Below are positions 1 to 8,872 of a stretch of DNA of 64,000 nucleotides, piece by piece (within the stretch, counting starts at the first letter, position 1; each line of letters opens with the position of its first letter). A model generated the notes under the pieces. The model had not been told where the DNA came from, ran no database searches, and saw only the letters and a list, made by a program, of their open reading frames with translations. The position numbers and the translations under genes are program-made. Location of the stretch: NCBI GenBank assembly GCA_035517775.1, contig DATIYF010000102.1, positions 10,948 to 74,947 of the forward strand, written 5' to 3'. Origin of the DNA: DATIYF01 sp035517775. GTDB taxonomy: Bacteria > Acidobacteriota > Terriglobia > Terriglobales > Acidobacteriaceae.

Positions 1-9
1 CTTCTTCAT
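1..9 (-). CDS. Possible 5' end of a divergent gene (partial)
   Basis: On the minus strand an ATG at 9-7 is followed by two Lys codons (MKK) and runs out of the window. A GGAG lies at 16-13, three bases before the ATG. A basic N-terminus and a divergent partner at 131 make a real start plausible, but three codons cannot identify a product. It could equally be chance. Confidence 0.25.
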
Positions 10-130
10 CGTCTCCAGGGGAGCAGGACCCGGACCATGTCCGCACAATCGTAACTATCTTCCTGCTCATCCGGCTCTTAAACTGGGAAAAAGCCGGGTA
101 CCACTGTGGGGCCTGACAAGGAACTGAGGA

Positions 131-2818
131 TTGAACCCGACTGAGCATAGCATTGAGAGTGTAGGGCATTCGTCACCAGGAGACGGTGGCAGCCACGTGT
201 TGACCCGGCAGGAGATTTCGAACCTGGCGGCCGACGGCGGCCAGCCTGCCGAAACGCTGATGAACGTGGTGGCGCTGATTGCCAGCCGCTTTCACGCGGA
301 CGTCTGCTCGGTGTATCTGCTGGAGCCCGATCGCGCCAACCTGGTGCTGGCGGCAACGCTGGGCCTGCGGCCGCAGTGCATTGGCACACTGCGCATGAGT
401 TTGTTTGAGGGCCTGGCCGGCCTGGTGGCCGAGCAAGTGCGGCCGGTGGCGGTGGAGCAGGCGCAAAGCCATCCCCGGTTCAAATATTTCAAGGAAGCCG
501 GCGAGGAATCCTACCAGTCGTTTCTGGGCGTGCCCATCATTGACCGCGGCGTACTGCAAGGCGTGCTGGTGGTCCAGAGCATTGAAGCGCGCGCCTTTGG
601 CGAAGCTGAGATCGGGCTGCTTTCGGAGGCAGCCGCGCAGGTGGCGCCGGTGGTCAGCGAGGCCCGCTCGCTCGACCGCTTTATCGCGCCGGTGCAGGAG
701 AGGTTGTGGGCGCTGGCGCGTAACCTGTGGTGGAGCTGGGACCACGACGCCAGCGGGCTGTTTCGCGATCTCGAGCCGGTGCGCTGGCGAGCCCTTGACC
801 ACAATCCCATTGCCCTGCTGAATGAGATTCCGCTGGCCGGAATCGAACGCCGGGCGCGAGAATCGGTGCTGCACAGCCGGATCAACTATGCCTACCGCCG
901 CATGCAGGAGTATTTAAACGCCGACCGCACCTGGGGGGCGCGTCATGCGGGAATTCTGCGTCCCCGGCCGGTGGCTTACTTTTCCGCCGAGTTCGGCCTG
1001 CACGTCTCCATTCCGGAATATTCCGGAGGCCTGGGAGTCCTGGCCGGGGATCACATCAAGAGCGCCTCCGATCTTGGGATTCCCCTGATTGGCGTTGGCC
1101 TGTTTTACGGGCAGGGATATTTCCGGCAGCTGCTCGATCAGAATGGATGGCAGCACGAAGGCTACATCGAAACCGATGTCAGCCGCCTGCCTATGGAGCC
1201 GGCCATCGGCAAGAACGGCCAGGCGGTGGCGGTGGAAATCGAAACCCGCAGCGGTCTGCTGCGCGCCAAGGTCTGGCGCATGAAGGTGGGGCGCTGCGAT
1301 TTGCTGTTGCTCGATTCGAACGCCGAAGGCAACGCGCCGGAGGATCGCGAGCTCACGTCGCGGCTCTATGGCGGCGACCGGCGGGTGCGCGTCCGGCAGG
1401 AAGTGCTGCTGGGCGTGGGCGGCTTTCGCGCTCTGAAGGCCATGGGCGTTACCCCCGGCGTTCTTCACCTGAACGAGGGCCACAGCGGCTTTGCAGTGCT
1501 TGAGGCCATCCGCACACGCATGCAAGAGGAAGGAGTGGACTTCAACCACGCCGTGCCGCGCGTGGCCCGCGAGGTTGTGTTCACCACCCACACCCCTGTG
1601 CCCGCCGGCCACGACCGCTTCGACGCCGGACTGATCGAAGAGCACCTGGGACCGCTGCGCGAAAGCTTGGGCTTGAGCCATGACACGCTGATGGCGATCG
1701 GGCGGGCGAATCCCAGTGACCACAATGAGGAATTCTGCATGACCGTGCTGGGCCTGCGTCTTTCGCGGCGGGCCAATGCAGTCTCTGCTCTGCACGGTGA
1801 AGTCTCGCGCGCCATGTGGGCGTGCCTTTATCCGGGAAAGTGGGAAGACGAAGTTCCAATCGGGCACATCACCAACGGGGTGCACGTTCCCTCCTGGCTG
1901 GCGCCGCAGATGTTCCGCCTCTATGACCGCCATCTGGGCACGAACTGGCACGAGCACAGCGGCGAAGCCAAAATCTGGGAGGGCATTGAGGGCGTGGACG
2001 ACGGCGAGCTCTGGGAAACTCACCTCAGCCTGAAGTTCCGGCTGGTGGAGTTCGTCCGCGAGCGGGCGGTCGAGCAGGCGGGCTACCGCGGGGAACCGCC
2101 TGAGATGCTGCAGCGGTTGAGCGGGGTGCTCAGCCCCGATGCGCTGACCATCGGCTTTGCCCGGCGCTTCGCGACCTACAAGCGCGCCAACCTGCTGCTG
2201 GCCGATATCGAAAAGCTGGCCGCGATCGTGAACGATCCCAAGCGCCCGGTGCAGTTTGTTTTCGCCGGCAAGGCGCACCCGCTGGATGAACCCGGCAAGC
2301 GCGTGCTGCAGCAGGTGGCGCAACTGATGAAGGACCCGCAGTTTGCAGAGAAATTTGTCTTCGTGGAAGATTACGACCTCAACGTGGGGCGCCATTTTGT
2401 GCAGGGCGTGGACGTCTGGCTGAACAATCCCCGCCGCCCGCTTGAAGCCTCGGGCACCAGCGGCCAGAAGGTGGTGCTGAACGGCGGCTTGAATCTTTCT
2501 GTGCTCGATGGCTGGTGGGCGGAAGCTTACGACGGACTGAACGGCTTTGCCATCGGCACGGGCAGAACTCACGCCGACATGGACGTTCACGACAGCCGGG
2601 ACGGGGAGGATCTTTACCGCGTGCTGCGCGAGGAAGTGGTGCCGCTCTATTACGAGCGCGATCGCGACGGCCTGCCCCGGGGATGGATCAAGCGCATGAA
2701 GCGTACTATCCGCACCCTGGGCTGGCGTTTTAATGCCGACCGGATGGTGATGGACTACGTTTCGAAGTGTTATGTTCCCGCGGCGGGGGGCACTTCCAGC
2801 GACATGCGCGGACATTGA
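131..2818 (+). CDS. glgP: GAF domain-alpha-glucan phosphorylase fusion
   Basis: This is a glycogen/alpha-glucan phosphorylase (GT35), which releases glucose-1-phosphate from storage glucan in the cytoplasm. Residues about 25-180 form a GAF domain like that of PtsP. Residues about 185-300 are the DUF3417 region (WALARNLWWSWD). The phosphorylase core follows, with YFSAEFGLH and EYSGGLGVLAGDH. The PLP-binding motif EASGTSGQKVVLNGG places the cofactor lysine at K780. The start is TTG, with AAGGA eight bases upstream. At 895 residues it is longer than most DUF3417 phosphorylases because of the GAF domain, which is inferred to be a regulatory small-molecule sensor. The catalytic core assignment is firm; the GAF ligand is unknown. 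Confidence 0.93.
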   Translation: MNPTEHSIESVGHSSPGDGGSHVLTRQEISNLAADGGQPAETLMNVVALIASRFHADVCSVYLLEPDRANLVLAATLGLRPQCIGTLRMSLFEGLAGLVAEQVRPVAVEQAQSHPRFKYFKEAGEESYQSFLGVPIIDRGVLQGVLVVQSIEARAFGEAEIGLLSEAAAQVAPVVSEARSLDRFIAPVQERLWALARNLWWSWDHDASGLFRDLEPVRWRALDHNPIALLNEIPLAGIERRARESVLHSRINYAYRRMQEYLNADRTWGARHAGILRPRPVAYFSAEFGLHVSIPEYSGGLGVLAGDHIKSASDLGIPLIGVGLFYGQGYFRQLLDQNGWQHEGYIETDVSRLPMEPAIGKNGQAVAVEIETRSGLLRAKVWRMKVGRCDLLLLDSNAEGNAPEDRELTSRLYGGDRRVRVRQEVLLGVGGFRALKAMGVTPGVLHLNEGHSGFAVLEAIRTRMQEEGVDFNHAVPRVAREVVFTTHTPVPAGHDRFDAGLIEEHLGPLRESLGLSHDTLMAIGRANPSDHNEEFCMTVLGLRLSRRANAVSALHGEVSRAMWACLYPGKWEDEVPIGHITNGVHVPSWLAPQMFRLYDRHLGTNWHEHSGEAKIWEGIEGVDDGELWETHLSLKFRLVEFVRERAVEQAGYRGEPPEMLQRLSGVLSPDALTIGFARRFATYKRANLLLADIEKLAAIVNDPKRPVQFVFAGKAHPLDEPGKRVLQQVAQLMKDPQFAEKFVFVEDYDLNVGRHFVQGVDVWLNNPRRPLEASGTSGQKVVLNGGLNLSVLDGWWAEAYDGLNGFAIGTGRTHADMDVHDSRDGEDLYRVLREEVVPLYYERDRDGLPRGWIKRMKRTIRTLGWRFNADRMVMDYVSKCYVPAAGGTSSDMRGH

Positions 2819-2837
2819 GACTGGCGAGGGGGAGAGA

Positions 2838-2858
2838 GGGGGTGCTGAGTGCACCCCC
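2838..2858. terminator. Intergenic hairpin between convergent genes
   Basis: An 8-bp perfect stem (GGGGGTGC/GCACCCCC) with a 5-base loop lies between the 3' ends of the phosphorylase and the DUF1328 gene. There is no strong T tract on either side, so it is a candidate bidirectional terminator or 3'-end barrier rather than a textbook intrinsic terminator. Confidence 0.45.
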
Positions 2859-2876
2859 GGCGGGAATGGCCAGAAC

Positions 2877-3047
2877 TTATATGTGGCGCCGGCGACCCAA
2901 CCCCATGATCAGGGTCACCAGAAAAACAATCAGAAAAACGTAGAACAACAGCTTGGCGATTCCGGCGGCGACTATTGCCACTCCGCCAAAGCCCAGAATG
3001 CCTGCGATAATCGCTACCACCAGAAATACTAGTGCCCAGTAAAGCAT
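2877..3047 (-). CDS. DUF1328 (YtjA-like) small membrane protein
   Basis: This is a 56-residue protein beginning MLYWALVFLVVAIIAGILG and ending GLGRRRHI. Two hydrophobic helices are joined by the short Gly/Ala segment FGGVAIVAAGIAK, which is the DUF1328/YtjA pattern. AGGAG lies a few bases before the ATG. Proteins of this family are small inner-membrane peptides, often found with stress-response genes; their molecular function is unknown. It is transcribed in the same direction as the DUF6496 gene upstream, which may share its transcript. The family call rests on length and sequence pattern. Confidence 0.85.
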   Translation of the reverse strand: MLYWALVFLVVAIIAGILGFGGVAIVAAGIAKLLFYVFLIVFLVTLIMGLGRRRHI

Positions 3048-3171
3048 TGGCGTCTCCTCTCTGGCTGCTTCATCTCATCTTCGTCGTGTCCAGAAGCTTA
3101 GCCTTGAATCAACTGTTCCCACCATCCAGAGCTCACCCTAGGCCTTCAGGAATCTTTCCCTAGAAACAGGG

Positions 3172-3636
3172 TTAGCGGGCCCGAGCGTGAGAGCGGCGTT
3201 CGCGCTTGCGAGTGGCCGCGGCTTTGCGCGCTGCCCGCGAGCGGCTGCCGGCAGAGCGCCGGCCGGCGGCGCGGTGCGCCTGCTGCGCCAGCGAGCGCTT
3301 GGTTCCCGCCGCGCGCCCTTCCCTGCCCAGAGCCCGCGAAATAGCGCGTGAACGTTTGCGCGAGGGCCGGTGCCGGCGTGTCTTACCCTTGCCCGTACTT
3401 TGCTTTTTTGCGGAGGCAGTGCCTTTGGGAGCGCGCGGCACTTTGATGCCGGCCCGCCGCGCCTTCGAGAGCCCGATGGCGATGGCCTGCTGCGGCGATC
3501 GCGCACCGTGTTTGCCTTCACGCACATGGTGGATCTCTTCCCGAACGAATTCTCCCGCCTGGGTGGTCGGTGCTTTGCCTTCGCGCGCATCTTCGCGGGC
3601 GCGCTCCATCGTCTCTCGCTCTTCTTGATCCGGCAT
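3172..3636 (-). CDS. DUF6496 protein with Lys/Arg/Ala-rich H1-like tail
   Basis: The N-terminal half has the DUF6496 pattern: EFVREEIHHVREGKHGARS followed by QQAIAIGLSKARRAGIKVP. The C-terminal half is very rich in Arg, Lys, Ala and Ser, like histone H1 or other nucleoid-binding tails, so DNA or RNA binding is likely (inference). Two adjacent ATG codons exist. AGGAGG at 3647-3642 is five bases from the second (3636) and only two from the first (3639), so I chose the second, giving 154 residues. No catalytic motif is visible. Confidence 0.8.
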   Translation of the reverse strand: MPDQEERETMERAREDAREGKAPTTQAGEFVREEIHHVREGKHGARSPQQAIAIGLSKARRAGIKVPRAPKGTASAKKQSTGKGKTRRHRPSRKRSRAISRALGREGRAAGTKRSLAQQAHRAAGRRSAGSRSRAARKAAATRKRERRSHARAR

Positions 3637-3797
3637 CATCGCCTCCTGCTTGAAATTCTTTCGGATGATATTCAGCGTAACGCCTCGCTGGACGAGTGTT
3701 TATCCGGTAGATCGCGTAATCGGATGTAAAAAGGACGGTAAACGAAGGGAGAGAAAAGTTGCGGTCAAGCCATCGGCAAGATGAGGGAAAATGTGCG

Positions 3798-4340
3798 TCA
3801 GCGCGGCTGCGTCCATGGCCGCAGGCGCGGCCACCAGCGGCGGACATTGCGGCAGTACTCCTCGTAGTCGGCGCCGAATTTCTTACGCAAGGTCGGCTCC
3901 TCATAAAAGAGCACAAAGAGGTGGACGCCCAAAGCTACGCAGGCAACGACCGCAATGGCCGCGGCACTGGCGCGGCCGAAGATAATCCATAGCCCGATCC
4001 ATCCGGCGGCAAAGCCCACGTACATCGGGTTGCGCACGTAGCGGTAGAAGCCAACCACCACCAGTTGCTGTGGGGGCAGGAGCGGAGCCGGCGTGCCGTG
4101 TCCAGTCCAGCCAAAATCCCACACGCAGCGCAGCGCTACGGCAAATCCCAAAACTGAAGGAATTGCCGCCAGCCATCGCCAGCGCGCCGCCCCCGCCAGT
4201 TCAACGCGAAAGCCGAGCCATGGCGGCAGCAGCCAGAACCACAAGGCAAAGAAGCCAGCGCCGACTGCCAGCGAGGCCAGCGCAGTGGGCCAGTTGTGAG
4301 CGGAGGTGAACTCTGGAGCAGTCTGCAATTTGCCGGGCAT
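3798..4340 (-). CDS. Membrane methyltransferase of the isoprenylcysteine/phospholipid methyltransferase type
   Basis: This 180-residue integral membrane protein has about four hydrophobic segments. The C-terminal signature GFYRYVRNPMYVG and the later EEPTLRKKFGADYEEYCRN are typical of the ICMT/PEMT-like family, which binds S-adenosylmethionine at the membrane face and methylates lipids, prenyl groups or related substrates. The substrate cannot be told from the sequence. The neighbours give no pathway: it stands between DUF6496 and a large cyclase-like gene, all on the same strand. Confidence 0.82.
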   Translation of the reverse strand: MPGKLQTAPEFTSAHNWPTALASLAVGAGFFALWFWLLPPWLGFRVELAGAARWRWLAAIPSVLGFAVALRCVWDFGWTGHGTPAPLLPPQQLVVVGFYRYVRNPMYVGFAAGWIGLWIIFGRASAAAIAVVACVALGVHLFVLFYEEPTLRKKFGADYEEYCRNVRRWWPRLRPWTQPR

Positions 4341-4438
4341 GCACCCTCCTTGCAGAAGCAGGGCCCGAACTGTGGAAGGGCTATCTTACAACGGCGAGAG
4401 GGGCTCAAACTACTGAGGGCCACGAGTTAAGGCTTGTA

Positions 4439-6676
4439 CTATTTTCCTGCCGCCGCGGATGCGGCCTTGGTTTCGGTAGGCGCGTAAACGGAGGCATTCG
4501 AGCAGACTTCGTAGTACCAGTGCTCGGTCCAGCGGGCGAGTGAAAAATCCTTGGGATTGATCTGCGCTATCCGACTGGCGCGCAGCACAATCTTACGGAA
4601 GATGTCGTTCCCCACCGGCACCAGGCCCACCAGCAGCCGGTAGGCTTCGCTGCCCCAGAGTTCGGGCAGCTCGGCGCGGCAGGCTTCGAGGGTGATCTCC
4701 TGCTCCAGGCGTTTGAAGGCGGCTTCGCTCATGCGGATGCCGTTGAGGTTGTAGTTCATGACGAAATCGTCGGGACTCTCGTGGGTTTCGCTGTCTCCTC
4801 CAGACTGGAACACGTACACGTTGAACGGGCTTCCCGTTTGGCCCATGCTTTTGCGCACCCGCTTGCTGCAGGAAGCCAGGCGGTCGCTCTCGTTGAGCGC
4901 GTCGGAGATCATGATGCGATCCTCGCCATCCAGCAGGTACATGGGCGGCGAATCCTGATAAGAGATGCCAATACCGAGCTCCAGCGCGGGCAGACCGGAA
5001 CGCTCCAGCAGGCTGTTATAACCGCGCACGATTTCGATGATCTCGCGCGCCAGCCCGCAGGCCCGGCACACTGTGAGGCCCGGTTCGCCCTGGCGCTCCA
5101 GCAAGGCCAAAATGATGGCGTCGCCCTCGAGGAAGACTTTGGTGGCGCCGTACTTGGGCAGCAGCTTGTTCACCGGATCGTAGAAATTCAGGCTGAAGTA
5201 GGAAGCCGGATTCAGGCCCTGCTCCAGCAATAAGCGGGTGAGGCGGGTGGAATCGCGCACGTCGGCTTTGATGACGACGTGGCGCAGAATTTTTTCGGCG
5301 ACAGGCTTTTGCTCTTCCGGCAGCAGGAACTCGTAGAGCGTGCTGTTCATGGCCGAGAGCTGCCGCATCTTGTCATTGCCGATGAGGTTGGCGCTGTCCA
5401 TGGCGCCGTTGAGGGCTTCCAGGCGCCGCAGGTCGCAGTGATAACGGAGAAAATCGTAGAGGAAGCGTGCCGCCATGCGCCCGCGGTCGGCGCTGCGGCA
5501 GCTGGAGACCCGGTTGGCAGCGGCATAAAAGCTGGTCAGAGAAAGGCGGTTGTGCTCTTCGATCAGTTTTTCCACCCGCACCCGCTCTTCCTTCGAGATG
5601 AGCGCGTTCTTCAACTGCTGGGCGTGGATGGTAGGTGAGTACTCGCCCAGCAGCGGCACTACTTCGTAGGAGGCGATCACACACTCCATCAGGCCTTCGC
5701 GCTCCAGCGCGTTGACCCAGGCCTCCAGGCGGAGCCTCTGGGAGCGCTTCTGCGAGGTGGAATCGTCCACGGTTCCATTGCCTACCAGCTCGCGAGCGTT
5801 CTCGGGGAGGTTGAGCCATTGATCCACGCGTTCGGGGTCCTGTCCCTCGGGGCCGAGTTGAAGGGATTGCAGAAAATCGCAGACGATACGGCGCACGTTG
5901 GCAAAGCGGTCGGGATCGCGATCGAAGTTGCCCAGCATCACATAATGCTCGGCATTGAGATAAGGATCGCGGCCGTCTTCGCTGAAAATGAGGGGATTCA
6001 GGAAGAGCTTGTATTCGGTTTCTCCGCGGGTGCCGAACAGAGAGCGCCGCATGCGGGCCAGGGTTTCGCGCTCGATTTCACCCAGCGTGTAAAGCAGTTC
6101 CTGCCCGGCCTTGCGCAGGATCACCCGCTTGGTCACCTGAAACGAGGCCACGCGCTCGCGGAACTGCAGCGCCTGCTGCTGGCGCACCCCTTCGTAGCTA
6201 CGCTGCATCATGCGGCAGCGCTCCAGCATCTGCGCAAACTGGGCGTTGAGCTCGACGCGCAAAAACTTCAGAATAGCGACCCGCGCCAGCATATCGAGTG
6301 CGAGGGTGCCGGCGGACTTGGCCTGGTTCAGGGCGGAAATGTGCAATTCATTGAGCAGCGGCTTGAGTTCCGTGGGCTCGCTGCGAACCACGGGCTTTTT
6401 TGGCTTGGCGGGTCCAATGAAATAGTTCTCGCGCTCTTTGGGCGGCGGCGCTTCGTTGCTGAGCGCTCCCTCCACGCCGCCGTGACGTGCGATGAGGCGG
6501 GCCACGTGCTGCCGTGCCTGCTCCACGAATTTGCGGCTCAGGTGAACATCGTGCCGCAGGTTATCTACGCCGAGCTGCAGGCCTTCCAGTGGCAGGCTGG
6601 CCTGATAGCTGGCGAGCACGGGCGGCTCGATTTCCTCCCGCGTGGGGCGGAGTCTGAGAATAGGAATGCGCGGCAT
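4439..6676 (-). CDS. Large protein with a divergent class III nucleotidyl cyclase-like domain
   Basis: The first 440 residues are mostly helical, charged and unfamiliar to me. Around residues 465-610 there is a region that resembles a class III adenylate/guanylate cyclase domain. VIKADVRDSTRLT supplies the first metal-type Asp (D472), and FLEGDAIILALLE supplies the second (D519), about the usual distance apart. LELGIGISYQ and MYLLDGEDRIMISDALNESDRLAS follow, as in the part of cyclases that holds substrate residues. No membrane segment or signal peptide is evident, so it should be cytoplasmic. Whether it makes a cyclic nucleotide or is a degenerate binding domain is not known. Confidence 0.6.
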   Translation of the reverse strand: MPRIPILRLRPTREEIEPPVLASYQASLPLEGLQLGVDNLRHDVHLSRKFVEQARQHVARLIARHGGVEGALSNEAPPPKERENYFIGPAKPKKPVVRSEPTELKPLLNELHISALNQAKSAGTLALDMLARVAILKFLRVELNAQFAQMLERCRMMQRSYEGVRQQQALQFRERVASFQVTKRVILRKAGQELLYTLGEIERETLARMRRSLFGTRGETEYKLFLNPLIFSEDGRDPYLNAEHYVMLGNFDRDPDRFANVRRIVCDFLQSLQLGPEGQDPERVDQWLNLPENARELVGNGTVDDSTSQKRSQRLRLEAWVNALEREGLMECVIASYEVVPLLGEYSPTIHAQQLKNALISKEERVRVEKLIEEHNRLSLTSFYAAANRVSSCRSADRGRMAARFLYDFLRYHCDLRRLEALNGAMDSANLIGNDKMRQLSAMNSTLYEFLLPEEQKPVAEKILRHVVIKADVRDSTRLTRLLLEQGLNPASYFSLNFYDPVNKLLPKYGATKVFLEGDAIILALLERQGEPGLTVCRACGLAREIIEIVRGYNSLLERSGLPALELGIGISYQDSPPMYLLDGEDRIMISDALNESDRLASCSKRVRKSMGQTGSPFNVYVFQSGGDSETHESPDDFVMNYNLNGIRMSEAAFKRLEQEITLEACRAELPELWGSEAYRLLVGLVPVGNDIFRKIVLRASRIAQINPKDFSLARWTEHWYYEVCSNASVYAPTETKAASAAAGK

Positions 6677-6867
6677 CTTGAGCGTGGGCGCGAAGGGGCC
6701 TGGGGAACTGGCGGATCCGGCGCCGCCACTTCCCTAAACCATTGATTCCGCGCCTTATCCGACGAGCCTAGCATGCGGCCAAAGAGCCTCCAACGTTACC
6801 CAAGTTACCCGGTGTGTTTGGCCAGCCCTTGAGTTTCAGCCTGCCATTGTAAGAACCGACCCCCCGA

Positions 6868-7734
6868 TTACTGGGGAGTTTCTAGCGGGTGTTTTGCTTT
6901 TTCGAAGAATTCATTCTGCAATTGCAGACTGGTCTGGTCGGCTTTGACGGCACGAATGGAATTTACGATGGCCGCGATCCAGGCGTTCATTTTGTATTCT
7001 CCCAGTTCGTGCGTGGCGGCTGCGCCGTCGCCGGCATAGTGGTTGGGAAAGCTGGCGTACCACCAGATGCCGGTGTACAAGCCTTGTGGCAGCTTCAGGC
7101 GCGCCTGGTCCGCGCCTGACTCCTGCCCGGCGCGATCCAGGTGCACCAGGTCGGGGCGCGAAATCATCGTGGTCGAAGTCTCCGATTCTCCCGCATGCAT
7201 ATCTACCGTGGTTTTAGGAGCGGGCCCTCCGGGCGGAGGCTCGACCAGACCGAGGACGTACACCACATAATCGTGCGGCGCCTGCAGCTGCGACTGGGCG
7301 AAAAATGGCAACAGATGTTCATTGCCGCCATGCCCATTCACGATGATTACTTTCTTGCAGCCATTGCGGGCCATCTCATCGGTGGTTTCCTGCAAAAGCT
7401 CGAGCTGCAGACTGGCGCTGTAGGCGACGGTGCCCGGCTGGTGGCGGGCCTCGAAGATCTGGCCGAAATAATATTCAGGGAACACCACGGCGTACTCCTG
7501 CTCGGCGGCGTGCAGGGCGGCGTAGCGCACGTTCAGCAGGTCTGTGCCCAGAGGAAGATGCGGGCCGTGCTTTTCCAGAATGCCGAAGGGCAACAGGCAG
7601 ACGCCCTGAGACTGCGAGATGGCAGTGCGGAAGTCTGCGGCGGTCAGTTCTTCCCAGTGCACCGATAGCTTGGCCTGGGCCGCCAGGGTAGTGCAGAACA
7701 GCCCTACGGTCAAAAGGCTGAGGATTTTTCTCAT
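6868..7734 (-). CDS. Exported creatininase-family amidohydrolase
   Basis: The 288-residue protein starts with a signal peptide (MRKILSLLTVGLFCTTLAAQA), so it should act in the periplasm. The creatininase signatures are present: GILEKHGPHLPLGTD with metal-binding Glu, His and Asp; IIVNGHGGNEH; and a later MHAGESETS with a further Glu ligand. The family hydrolyses cyclic or linear amides (creatinine, formamidopyrimidines, mycofactocin precursors). An exported member without creatine genes nearby suggests another amide substrate, which I cannot name. It is divergent from the sugar-binding-type gene at 7880. Confidence 0.85.
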   Translation of the reverse strand: MRKILSLLTVGLFCTTLAAQAKLSVHWEELTAADFRTAISQSQGVCLLPFGILEKHGPHLPLGTDLLNVRYAALHAAEQEYAVVFPEYYFGQIFEARHQPGTVAYSASLQLELLQETTDEMARNGCKKVIIVNGHGGNEHLLPFFAQSQLQAPHDYVVYVLGLVEPPPGGPAPKTTVDMHAGESETSTTMISRPDLVHLDRAGQESGADQARLKLPQGLYTGIWWYASFPNHYAGDGAAATHELGEYKMNAWIAAIVNSIRAVKADQTSLQLQNEFFEKAKHPLETPQ

Positions 7735-7879
7735 CGCCAGTTCTCCTTCGAGGCAGTTGTTGACCGCCAGACTTGCCTTAGCTCTCAGTCTCGCAAGCCT
7801 TCAGCAGTGCGGCGAGCCTCGTTACCATGGTCACGTTATCGGCCCGCAGGCGGGCATTATCATCGTTCATGGGGCCACT

Positions 7880-8812
7880 ATGCGCAAACGCCGCTTCCTG
7901 ATTTCTCTGACCACTAACGACAACGACTACCAGATGGAACAAGCGGCGGCGGCGGAACAAGCCGGCCACCGGCTGGGCACCGGCGTAGAAGTGATTTTTG
8001 CCGGCAACGACGCCATTGTGCAGAGTCAGCAACTGCTGCAAGCGGTTCAGGCGCGGGAGAACCGTCCTGATGGCATTGTTTTCGAGCCCGCAGGAGGAAC
8101 CGCTCTGCCCCAGGTGGCGCGCGCCGCGGCGGCGGCGGGAATTGCCTGGGTGGTGCTGAACCGCGATGCAGAATACATTGCCGAGCTCCGGCAGGCGCAC
8201 CGTGTTCCGATCTTCGCTGTCACCTCCGACCACGAAGAAATCGGCGGCATTCAAGGCCGCCAGATTGCAGCTCTGTTGCCCAAAGGCGGTTCGGTTCTTT
8301 GCATCACCGGCCCCTCCGAGAGCCTGGCCGCCAAACAGCGCACGGCCGGGATGCTCCGGGCCAAGCCGGCGGACGTGCAAGTCAAGATGATCAGGGCGCA
8401 ATGGACCGAAACCAGCGCCGAGCGTGCGGTCAGCTCCTGGCTTCGCCTTTCCACCTCGCAACAGACTCATCTGGACCTGATTGCTGCCCAGGATGATTCC
8501 ATGGCCATGGGCGCCCGCAAGGCCTTTGAGGACCTGTTGGACGAAGCGTCTCGCGAGCGCTGGCTCAACCTTCCGTTTCTGGGTTGCGATGGCCTGCCAA
8601 AAACCGGGCAAGTTTGGGTCAAGCAAAGGCTGCTGGCTGCGACGGTAGTCATTCCACCGAACACCGGCCAAGCCCTGGAAATGCTGGCCAAGGCGCTTGA
8701 CGGCAGCGTGCTGCCGCCCGAGCGCGTGCTCACGGTGCCCTCATCCCTTCCGTCGGTGGAGGCGTTGTCTGCCGCGCGCGGGAGAACCCAGGCCTCGGCC
8801 AGCGGCGGGTAG
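7880..8812 (+). CDS. Periplasmic-binding-protein-like sugar-binding domain protein
   Basis: This is a single type-1 periplasmic-binding fold: FLISLTTNDNDYQ, PDGIVFEPAG, WVVLNRDAEY, HEEIGGIQGRQIAALLP, LDLIAAQDDSMAMGARKAFED and FLGCDGLP are typical of the ribose/galactose-binding group. From the ATG at 7880 it is 310 residues and has no signal peptide. The reading frame is open upstream. A TTG at 7760 with GAGG six bases before it would add a 40-residue extension containing a hydrophobic stretch and a Cys, so an exported or lipoprotein form is possible. No ABC permease or ATPase is adjacent, so a sensing role is as likely as transport. Confidence 0.7.
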   Translation: MRKRRFLISLTTNDNDYQMEQAAAAEQAGHRLGTGVEVIFAGNDAIVQSQQLLQAVQARENRPDGIVFEPAGGTALPQVARAAAAAGIAWVVLNRDAEYIAELRQAHRVPIFAVTSDHEEIGGIQGRQIAALLPKGGSVLCITGPSESLAAKQRTAGMLRAKPADVQVKMIRAQWTETSAERAVSSWLRLSTSQQTHLDLIAAQDDSMAMGARKAFEDLLDEASRERWLNLPFLGCDGLPKTGQVWVKQRLLAATVVIPPNTGQALEMLAKALDGSVLPPERVLTVPSSLPSVEALSAARGRTQASASGG

Positions 8813-8872
8813 TCGCTCCCTGCCGCCTGAGCGGCTTCCGCGCACCCTATTTACTGCTACAGTGTGGAGGCC

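Noticed and set aside
914..2854. 646-codon open frame on the minus strand
   Set aside because: It lies fully antisense to the alpha-glucan phosphorylase, whose motifs are intact. Its composition (many His, Gln, Ala) is that of a high-GC shadow frame.
3138..3590. 150-codon frame overlapping the DUF6496 gene in another frame
   Set aside because: The other frame has the DUF6496 signature and an AGGAGG site; this one has neither.
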